Shown here: positions 55,998 through 64,000 of the stretch, in pieces
Numbering within the stretch: the stretch's first letter is position 1
Layout: each line of letters opens with the position of its first letter
NCBI GenBank assembly: GCA_037102815.1
Contig: BTPP01000003.1
Span: 372,001 to 436,000 of the forward strand
Direction of reading: 5' to 3'
Length of the DNA stretch: 64,000 nt
Origin: Neurospora intermedia
Lineage: Eukaryota > Ascomycota > Sordariomycetes > Sordariales > Sordariaceae
Made by a program: the position numbers and the translations under genes
Notes under the pieces: model-generated
Told to the model about the DNA's origin: nothing
Seen by the model: only the letters and a program-made list of their open reading frames with translations
The model's database searches: none

Positions 55998-57291
55998 GAC
56001 TATGCAGCTTAGTGTGTTGATGAATTCCGAGGGACGTTTTTGCGTAACATCATGGTCATGGCGTCTCGATTGGACCAAGCGGAGCGATTAATGAATGGAC
56101 AGTACCGAGTGGTTGATCGGAGTGATAAGATGACCATCTGAACAAGCATGCGATCTGATTTGTTTCTCTGTTGCTGAGTGTACCAAGCTCGACACCGATA
56201 CAAACGGCGATGTCCAAATGAGCTTGAGCTGCGCACGAGAGGGCAGCTCTAGAGCTTAGCGGGGATCGAGACGGCTGATTAGAAATACCAAAAGCTGGTA
56301 TTTGAGATGTCGAATATACCGCCAATTTCAGGATCGCCCATACAACTCGGGGATACTTGAGCTACATTGGAGTTCTGGCAGGACTCGTTGGATACGAGTC
56401 TGGTGTGTTGAACTTTCAGGATTAACGGAACTAGGAGTGATTCAGCGGAAAGGTAGTAGCTAAAAGGCGGAATCCCCACGTGAGAAGGCTGAATCAACTG
56501 CGTATTTACGCATCGTTCGTAGTAAGCCGTCCCTCAATGGTTTTGGATTGAGGCAATGGTACTTTCAAGGCATCGCATCTTAGCCGGAGACTTGACAACT
56601 CTCATCTTGATTCCGAGCCAGTATCGACAGTAAAAAAGAAAATGGAGGTGGAGTAAGAAAGTCACGGGCCGGTTCTCGGTGAGAGGTTGCAGTCAGTGGG
56701 TGATTGTGCAGTGAGAAAGGGACCAAAGCTTGGTGAGTGAAGGACTGGAATACCAACCTTAGTATGGCGGTGCACACTTGATTGACGGATTAATGTGGCT
56801 GCCTTTAGAGCTGCAGATGTGGCGGGAGGGTCACTATCAAGCTCAGGCTGTTGCCATTGGTCACGGTACTCTAGCGTACCTTGCTATTGGCCAGAAACGA
56901 TGAATGTGCTAGTGTATGTACACTGCATTTCTCCACTCGCTATGGATCGCACTAGTGTTTACATCACTCGTTATGAACCGCAACAAACTATCGGCAATCT
57001 TCACGACGCGCCTCACTAACAGCAAACAGCTTTACCGGGTTGAGAATCAAGACCCGTCACATTCAGCGCATTCTCAATCACGTTGATTTAAGGGTCGCTT
57101 TGCTAACCGCATTATATTGGGGTATTTTCTTTTTATTCACTTTCCAATTTGCTCGCCGCTCGACGCGCAATTCGCTCCACCTCGCGCCTTCTTGAATCAA
57201 GACTCCCTCAAGTTCAACAACGTCGCTCCGTGTTTCATCACGCGCGTACACCGCTTCCAGGAATCGTAACAAAAAACAATTGTCATTCAAG
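55998..57291. other. Spacer upstream of the chromodomain gene
   Basis: About 1.3 kb with no frame that I can support; several short minus-strand frames (56056-56325, 56279-56497) have no known relatives. The last 200 bases have the look of a leader. Confidence 0.5.
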
Positions 57292-58565
57292 ATGCCTTTT
57301 CTCTCCGACGCCGAGCTCGAGGACGACGACCTGGTCCGCATTAAGAGTGACCTTTTCGAGTAAGTATATTTTCCATGGACTAGACCCCTACGAAGTCGCA
57401 CATTCCTAGTGAGGTATGGAAGCTCATGAGTCCCGCCGACCTTTCCGTCAATTTACTGTGTTGCGATTCACCTCTTCACCGAACTTTGCCAGCTAACCAA
57501 GCTGCCAGTGAGTACAACGAGCCACGTCAAATCTCCGAAGATATCGCACCTAGCCAGCCTGTACCCGCCGGTGTCACCGTTGTCACAATGGATGATAAGC
57601 TGGAGCTGAACGCCCCTGTTGCCGGTATGGAGGGTGAACCAAGCAAGCGTGCCATGCCATCCCGGTCTCTCTCAGCGACGCCCGCACAGTCTGCTTCGAA
57701 AACCCCCAAGTCAGCAAAGAGCACGAGCTCCCGCACGCCCAAGAGTTCCCTGAAAAGCACTGAGAAGAGCAGCGGGCGCAAGCGCAAGGCCGTGGAGATC
57801 GAGGAACCCGACTCGGAAAGGGAGGAGGAAGTAAAGGATGCCATTCCTGCGAAGCGTGGTCGCAAACCCGCCGCCGCTCCTAGCGCTCGTCTTGCTGCTA
57901 AAGCTGCCAAAAAGAAGGGACCCGGTCGTCCCGCAGCGACCAATGGCACAGCTGTAAGTTCATAGTAATCAGCCATAGCGACATGTTCATTCTAACCAGT
58001 CGAACAGAGCAAAGAGAAGCCCAAGGGCAAGGCTGGTCGCCCCAAGAAGGATGCCGCTTCTGATGTCGTTCCTAAGGGAGAATACGAGGTCGAGGCCATC
58101 ATTGACTCGATGATTGATGCCGAGACGATGGAGCATGTGTACTATGTGAAGTGGAAGGGTTACCCGTCCAGCGAAAACACCTGGGAGCCTAAGCAGAATC
58201 TCCAAGGTGCTACTGAGCTATTGCGCAAGTTCAATGCCGACAAAAAGACCAAGAAGTCCGATGAGGCTTCCGAGAAGAAAGCCAAGAAGGCAAAGACCTC
58301 CCATAAGGCTCAGGAGGCGGACCTGGCTGACAAGGCGGATAAGAAGACGGAGAAGGCCCCCAAGGCCCCCAAGGCCCTCAAGGCCAAGCCTGCTGAGAAG
58401 CAAGAGGCGAAGCCTAGAGGAAGACCCGGTAGACCACCAAAGGCTACCAAGGACGCCAAGAGCGCGAAGGAAACCAAGGCTCCTGCCAAAGCCGCTAAGA
58501 AGACGAAAGAGGTGAAGGCACCTAGGGCAGGCACACGCGTTTCGAGCAGGACGAAATCGGCATAG
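57292..58565 (+). CDS. Chromodomain protein with AT-hook-like motifs
   Basis: Exons 57292-57359, 57509-57953 and 58008-58565 give 356 residues. Joins: RIKSDLF-D-EYNEPRQ and TNGTA-SKEKPKGKAGRPKKD. One chromodomain at about residues 196-245: EYEVEAIIDSMIDAETMEHVYYVKWKGYPSSENTWEPKQNL, with the three aromatic cage positions (Y of EYEVE, W of VKWKGY, W of NTWEP) that bind methylated histone tails. AT-hook-like basic motifs lie before it (RKPAAAP, GPGRPAA, AGRPKKD) and after it (PRGRPGRPPKAT). The tail (residues 250-356) is almost all Lys, Ala, Glu and Pro with KAKKAKT-type repeats. No chromoshadow domain is present, so it is not an HP1 protein; a DNA-binding chromatin reader is the best guess. Introns are 148 bp (GTAAGT..CCAG) and 54 bp (GTAAGT..ACAG). 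Confidence 0.86.
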
Positions 58566-59116
58566 GGATCATCAACACAATTCAGGGGCTAATCAGAGGT
58601 ACTCTGGTTTTTAATCTCTATGCACCAAGCGCAACCACTTGGCTAAACGTTCCTCTGCTTTAAGCACCATTGATTGGGTGCCTCGGGCATTTGACGCTTG
58701 ATTCTGAGAGCGCGCGAAGGAGCAGCTAGTGGTCGCGCAAATGAACGGGATGGGCGGCCGGCTGGTTGCTACTTTCACTCCATCTGTATATGTATTTGGG
58801 AATTCGTAGGCTGCTTTATGTTATTTTGACAACTTCGTTGGCACATTACGGGGATGATATTAGCGACGCCTAAATACCCGCCAAGGCATGCCTGGAGGAG
58901 GAGAACAGTCTGCTTCGGCACACGCAGAAAATAGCGGACATGGAGGAATGCTAATGGAATTTTACCCATCTTTGCTTCAAAGATTATCTTTGTGAGAAAC
59001 TTGACCATGAAGAAGTGAGGGAGTGAGGTTCATGAACGAAATGTCCAGTTTTAAGTGGAAGCTGATGCTGTGGCTCTGTGGTCAGGGTAGGTAAGGCATC
59101 TCACAAAATGTAGGTA
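58566..59116. other. Spacer between chromodomain gene and MITE
   Basis: About 550 bp; chromodomain 3' UTR region and nothing else seen. Confidence 0.5.
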
Positions 59117-59610
59117 CAGTGGGGCGCCAAAAATAAAACACGTTTTTTTTTTTACCCGCAAAAAGGGCCAAAACTCAGCTTCCTGAACTCTTGATATTTT
59201 GACGAAGCTAATTGCAAAATTGACTATACGTTTTAGGTCGATATTTATTTGAAAGCAGATGCTAATGCAAGTTGTCCGAAAGGATGCAGTTGAAGAGAGC
59301 GTGAAAGCGGAAGTATCAAAGTCACTTTTCGAAGAGCATCTCAAATTCTACCCACTATAATGCACTATAAGTCCACTATAACTAAATATCCTGTTCATAC
59401 TCTCATTTGGACATCTATCATTACACCACAGAGAAATAAAAATCGAGTTCCAGCCTAGACTTGGTAAATATAACTATTTACCTCCCTCTTTCTCAAGTAC
59501 CTTTGTGTTTAAAAGGTGGTTGAATATAAAAACTAAGGAGTGAAGAAGTTGAGTTTTGGCCCTTTTTGCGGGTAAAAAAAGAGACGTGTGTTATTTTTGG
59601 ACCGGGACTG
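59117..59610. mobile_element. 494-bp MITE of Tc1/mariner type with TA target duplication
   Basis: The ends are long imperfect terminal inverted repeats. The left end reads CAGTGGGGCGCCAAAAATAA, then a T run, then ACCCGCAAAAAGGGCC and AAAACTCA; the right end read in reverse is CAGTCCCGGTCCAAAAATAA, then a shorter T run, then the same ACCCGCAAAAAGGGCC and AAAACTCA. About 65 bases match with few changes. Both ends are flanked by TA (59115-59116 and 59611-59612), the Tc1/mariner target. The interior of about 360 bases is AT-rich, has no transposase frame, and holds three CACTATAA repeats at about 11-base spacing (59351-59381). This is a non-autonomous DNA transposon. It lies 317 bases upstream of the MPDU1-like start codon, within its promoter. 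Family name not recognised. Confidence 0.88.
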
Positions 59611-59927
59611 TACATAGTACACTACTGTACTATCATACTATTGGATGCATTATAGCCACTGCCGCAGGTGTGAGTTGCCCGCCGGCAAACCAACTGTGCC
59701 GGCACGGCACGGGCCACGGTATCGAGACCTCCGATGGTTGTCCTTTCGCGGCTTACCTTTTGAAGTATTCTCTGGATCCGCGACATGATTATAAACAGTC
59801 ATACTTTGATACATCTCAGTTCGTTGTGGGAGCCGAAACTGCGGTCACACCGATTCATCCTCGTGTCAATCCGTTTTCAACGATAGGTCTCGCCCCCACG
59901 CGCGTATCTTCACAAATAACCGGCAAA

Positions 59928-60910
59928 ATGGACGCGCTTCGGTCGGCTTTGCAGCCCGTCACCCACAACCTTCCGGGTCCGATCCGGGACATCGGCCTCT
60001 CCCTCATCGGAGACTCGTGTTACAAGAAGCTGATACTCGACATCGACCTCGAACACAACCCTGAATGTCTTAAGCTCGCCATCAGTAAGGCCCTCGGCAT
60101 TGGCATCGTCGCTGCCTCCTCCATCGTCAAGGTGCCCCAGATCCTCAAGCTTGTCAACTCGAAATCGGCCAGCGGCGTTTCTTTCCTCTCGTATCTCCTC
60201 GAGACCAGCAGCTTGCTTACCTCGCTCGCATACAATGTTCGAAATGGATTCCCCTTCAGCACCTTTGGCGAGACGGCCCTGATCCTCGGTCAAAACGTCA
60301 TCATCTCCGTGCTCGTGCTCAAATACAGCGGCAGGGCTGGCATCGCGGCCTTGTTCGTCGCGGCACTGGCAGTCGGCGTTGCTACTCTTTTCAGCGAGCA
60401 GCTTCTCAACATGCAGCAGTTGAGCTACCTCCAGGCCGGCGCTGGAGTGCTGGGTGTCGCCAGCAAGGTTCCCCAGATCTTGGCTATTCTGCAGGAAGGT
60501 GGAACGGGACAGCTCAGTGCATTTGCTGTAAGGAAATCCTCACCCTCAATCCCGATAACATCTCTCCTTGTGCTTCTCTTCAAGTTGCTTGCTACTGACG
60601 CTGTGTTTCTTGTTCCTCTCAGGTCTTCAACTACCTCGCCGGATCCCTCTCGCGCATCTTTACCACTCTTCAAGAGGTCGACGACAAGCTCATTTTGTAC
60701 GGGTTTATTGCCGGTTTCGCGCTGAACTTGGTTCTCGCTCTGCAGATGGTATACTACTGGAACGCGCCCTCGGCCAAGGCACGGGGCAAGCAGAGAGTGG
60801 CTGCGGGCCCGATTCCTGCTGCGACGTCGTCGGCTACCGTTACTGGCGCGTCCACCTCCTCCGAGCCGAGAGCGAAGAGCAAAGGTCCCACGACCCGTCG
60901 CCGCGGTTAG
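59928..60910 (+). CDS. MPDU1-like PQ-loop protein (dolichol-linked sugar utilisation)
   Basis: Exons 59928-60527 and 60623-60910 (GTAAGG..CTCAG, phase 0) give 295 residues. Two PQ-loop repeats are present: SSIVKVPQILKLVNSKSASGVSFLSYLLE (about residues 65-90) and ASKVPQILAILQEGGTGQLSAFAVFNYLAGSLSRIFT. Seven hydrophobic segments are expected. Conserved start: CYKKLILDIDLEHNPECLKLAISKALGIGI. MPDU1/Lec35 is needed in the ER membrane for normal use of mannose-P-dolichol and glucose-P-dolichol in N-glycan and GPI synthesis. The basic C-terminus (KSKGPTTRRRG) is longer than in mammals. ATG 59928 is the first ATG in the frame; the frame stays open upstream into the MITE end but has no earlier ATG. 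Confidence 0.92.
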
Positions 60911-62856
60911 ACGGACCAGCGTGTGTTCTCTTTCTGGCTGGGCTAGTCCGAGAGTAATATTGTGGGGGTATTTCTAGTTACTTGCTTTTTTTCTGGGTAT
61001 ATCAATATTTGGAATACATGAGCTTCCGATGAACCTTTAGTGTCAGCTGACTTTTCGTCCTGCGTACAAATGCTACAGAAGCGTTAGCCAGGAGCCTTTG
61101 GCAATGTGTGAGTGATACTGCGTTCACGGAGGCTGAAAGGCGTTTGAGTGGTTTAGCGTCTTCAAAGCAAACTATTGTCCTGGTCCGATAGCTTGCAGTA
61201 ATCACAGACACTAGCGTTGGTTCATCGAAAGACCGTTCCAGACTTAATCTTGGTCCTAAGTCTAGGCTTCAGAAGTCACACATGACCACGAATTTAGCAA
61301 ATGTTGAGATGGCAATGACCGTGACTGTTCAGACGTCAAGAAAAAAAATGAACCAGCCAAGCTGCTCAGAGGCTCTCAACCATCCTGTTGTCGAGATTCG
61401 GCCTTCCCACTCAGCTGTCAACAGAAAGACTATTCGACCCTCCAGTAAGAATGGCCAATCGCTCTAGCCCAATCGCTCTAGCCCAACCAACCTTTGGTCC
61501 TTGCAGAAACACGCTGCAATAAGATAAGGGAAAAAGAAGAAAAAGGTAAATTGTGCCCTATTTACCACGACGTGAAAAAGATAATGGAAAGATAATATAA
61601 GTGGCTTGCGTTTCGAAGTCTTTCTTCGGAACCATTTGATACCTCTTACGTATTGGCCTTAGCCTTTACTATTGTTCAGCAAATTACCCCAACCCTTATC
61701 AATGTCTTCAGCTAATATGCATATCAATATCGATGGTGAAGGGGGGACACTCAAAGTTGCCCCTGTCAACTGAATCGTTTGCCGCTCTGACGCTCGCATA
61801 ATTCATGTTCACATGCAACAAACAGGAATTATGTTGCTTCGTACAGTAGTATCTCACAATCATATCTTTGATGGACAAATCCTCACGGAGCTTTTCCCCT
61901 CGGCAAGTTCCCGGGATCTACCTGTTGAGTTTATCTTCGAGCAAGTGTTCTGGAATCTGGACAATCTCCATCACGCCTTTATGCGCCACTATTCATACTA
62001 GTAGGATCCTTTCACCTCCCTGCTCGACGGCTTCGCGGATTCACACAGATCCTCCGGCAGTTCCATCTGCATTGTATTCACGCGACCAGGGAAGTCGTTG
62101 GTTGCGCATTATGCACTCAGGTCTGCGGCGGTCTCGGTCGCGCTATCCTGTGCCCACCCAAAATTTGCACACACTCCGCTAGTCAACTTTGGCACCTCTC
62201 TCCCCTTCTGTACCCGCCTCAAGCGCTTCTCTGTTAGGTTGTGCTCATTGTTCCGGGATGTTGATGCCGACGTCCTACACAAGTGGAACATGGCAATGCC
62301 CGTTCGCACGACGGAATCCCGGTGAGGATCAGGGTCCAGTCGGTATGCGGTGCAACCCTTCGCGGAAAGCCGGTTCTCCGTTGATGGGATAAGAGAGGGA
62401 AAAAGAGTTGCGATGATAAAATGGCGTGCAGTGCCTCGTGCAGTGCTAAAAGTGCCTTTCATCTTGTCTCTTGATTGCGCAATTGCTCGACATAAAGGCT
62501 GTGTCTGCGGTTGAGCGATTGCGTGCTCAAAGCCAGCCCCGATTTTCTTACGTTCTGACGTGCTCACCTCCAAATCACATCCGCCATTGGCCTGGTCTCA
62601 GACGTCCATATCATCCACCATCTCCTCCCTCGTCGGACTGGTTGATCACACCTCAAGCTCAACCCGCTACCCCGGATTCTGACCCCAGGTCGGCTTCCCC
62701 AGCTTCCCTTATAAGCGGAGAGTCCGACTTCTCTCTGTTCTGCTCAAGCCTCTCTGATCGGCTTCAGTTATCTCGCCCACCTCATTGAGGAATTTATCCT
62801 TCACCTCACCTTATCTCGTATTAGCCGAAACCCCCCGTTCTTGACGACAGACGACC
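60911..62856. other. 1.9-kb spacer with the choline sulfatase promoter
   Basis: Contains a near-tandem 14-base duplication (CCCAATCGCTCTAG) at 61455-61484. I looked for an obvious CYS3-type palindrome upstream of the sulfatase and did not find one. No coding region supported; several frames of under 160 codons overlap. Confidence 0.5.
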
Positions 62857-64000
62857 ATGCCGGCAGCTCTCAACTCTCAACCGGCCTCTCCGGAGCTTAC
62901 GCCCGTGAATGGTTTTACCAATGGCAATGGCCATACCAACGGCAATGGCTATACCAACGGTAATGGCCACACCAACGGCAATGGCTATGCCAACGGTAAT
63001 GGCCATACCAACGGCAATGGCTATGCCAACGGTAATGGCCATACCAACGGCAATGGCTATACCAACGGCAACGGGATCGCTCCCGGGCAGGACAAGGAGA
63101 AGCAGCTGAACATCCTATACATCATGGCAGATCAGCTCGCCGCGCCTGTGATGAAAATCTACAACCCGGATTCCATTGTTGACACGCCCAATATTGACGC
63201 TCTGGCCGCAAAATCCGTCCAGTTTGACTCGGCATACTGCCCATCGCCGCTCTGCGGCCCTTCAAGGATGAGCATGATCACGGGTCAGCTCCCCATGAAG
63301 ATCGGAGCGTATGACAATGCGGCCCAGATTTTGAGCGATATCCCTACTTACGCCCACTACCTCCGACGTGATGGCTACCAAACGGTTTTGGCTGGAAAGA
63401 TGCACTTCGTGATGGACCAGAAGCATGGGTACGAGAAGCGTCTAACCACTGACATCTATCCCGGCGACTTCGGCTGGGCAGCCAACTGGGATGCGGATAT
63501 TGAGAGGCCCGAGCAAAGGCTAGAATGGTATCACAATGCGAGCTCCATCGAACAGGCTGGTCCTTGTGTTCGCAGCAACCAGCTTGATTACGACGAGGAG
63601 GTTATGTACAAGTCAACGCAGTTTCTTCATGACTACGCTCGCAGCGGAGAGTCGAGGCGCCCGTTCTGTTTGACGGTACGTACTGGGCCTTTCTTGTCAT
63701 CTTCTCAGCCGAATAGGGCTGCAGATGCTGTATTTTCAGCGTGGGGAAGGAAGGGTCATGGTGTGCCCATAACCGGGTGACCGACGGCGAGAAAGGAAGG
63801 TTGAACTTTGCTAACGAAATCACGCCATAGGTTTCCCTTACTCACCCTCACGATCCCTACACCATCGAAGACGAGTATTGGGACAAGTACCAGGAGGTGG
63901 AAATTGATCTCCCCAAGGTTCCCAGAATTCCGAACGAGGAGCAGGATCCCCATAGCCAGAGACTGCTCAGGGTCTGCGACTTGTGGGACAAGAACTTTAC
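62857..64000 (+). CDS. Choline sulfatase (5' part, continues right of window)
   Basis: Exon 62857-63675 and exon 63831-64000 (GTACGT..CATAG, phase 0) give 273 plus 56 residues so far. After a repeat-rich start come LNILYIMADQLAAPVM (first metal-binding Asp), DTPNIDALAAKSVQFDSAYCPSPLCGPSRMSMITGQLP (Cys of CGPSR is the residue made into formylglycine) and VLAGKMHFV, then SLTHPHDPYTIEDEYW. This is the choline sulfatase (BetC-like) branch of type I sulfatases. It frees sulfate and choline from choline-O-sulfate, which ascomycetes store as a sulfur reserve. Residues 21-73 form a nine-unit (T/A)NGNG(H/Y) tract that is not part of the enzyme fold. The last catalytic parts lie outside the window. Confidence 0.92.
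62917..63075 (+). repeat. 18-bp minisatellite in choline sulfatase coding region
   Basis: Nine units of TNGNG or ANGNG spaced by alternating H and Y, total 159 bases in frame (62917-63075). Copy number is likely to vary between strains because units are nearly identical at DNA level. Confidence 0.95.

Noticed and set aside
59556-59927. 124-codon N-terminal extension of the MPDU1-like protein
   Set aside because: Open but contains no ATG, begins inside the MITE end, and family members start at the Met at 59928.

Overview
The window is nuclear DNA of a filamentous ascomycete. It is most likely Neurospora, probably N. crassa: the thioredoxin reductase at 21043-22406 reads, as far as I remember that protein, like N. 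crassa CYS-9. The short introns with GT..AG ends and CTRAY-type branch sites, the C-rich codon thirds, the long gene-free spacers, the scattered CCTAGG/GGTACC-type palindromes and the single dispersed tRNA gene all fit. I did not recognise any bacterial features, CRISPR arrays, rRNA genes, or virus-derived or LTR elements.

Layout. 1-396: 5' part of a UBE2C-type ubiquitin-conjugating enzyme (minus), divergent from a CHK1 checkpoint kinase (1476-3332, plus). 4208-5569: a SprT-like metalloprotease (minus). 8642-10980: an F-box protein (minus). 13908-16964: an intronless 1018-residue membrane-anchored orphan (plus). 18525-19430: a DUF1772 membrane protein (plus). 19765-20221: a small Gly/Tyr/Ser protein (minus). 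21043-22406: thioredoxin reductase (minus). 22958-24159: a quinone-oxidoreductase-like MDR protein (minus). 24766-25719: the CPSF30/Yth1 mRNA 3'-end processing factor (plus). 26162-27765: a DUF1776 protein (minus). 28240-29338: a SAM methyltransferase (minus). 29987-31893: an amidase (minus). 33415-35829: the CAF-1 middle subunit Cac2 (minus). After a 4.7-kb gene-poor stretch come an ABCC transporter (40565-45421, plus), cytidine deaminase (46774-47517, plus) and a FYVE-RING protein (48056-50226, minus).

From 50.2 to 57.3 kb the DNA changes character. It holds a decayed FAD monooxygenase fragment, an intact short-chain dehydrogenase with two apparent GC-AG introns, an intron-containing tRNA-Glu(CUC) gene, and a decayed MFS transporter. 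This looks like the remains of a small metabolic cluster. The housekeeping pattern then resumes with a chromodomain/AT-hook protein (57292-58565), a 494-bp Tc1/mariner-type MITE (59117-59610) just upstream of an MPDU1-type PQ-loop protein (59928-60910), and the 5' part of a choline sulfatase (62857 to the window end).

Most neighbours are unrelated housekeeping genes transcribed from their own promoters. Themes that recur are genome maintenance and cell cycle (UBE2C, CHK1, SprT-like, Cac2, chromodomain) and redox or sulfur metabolism (thioredoxin reductase, oxidoreductases, choline sulfatase). Exon joins were worked out by hand from splice motifs, frame continuity and family resemblance; none was tested against RNA or a database.
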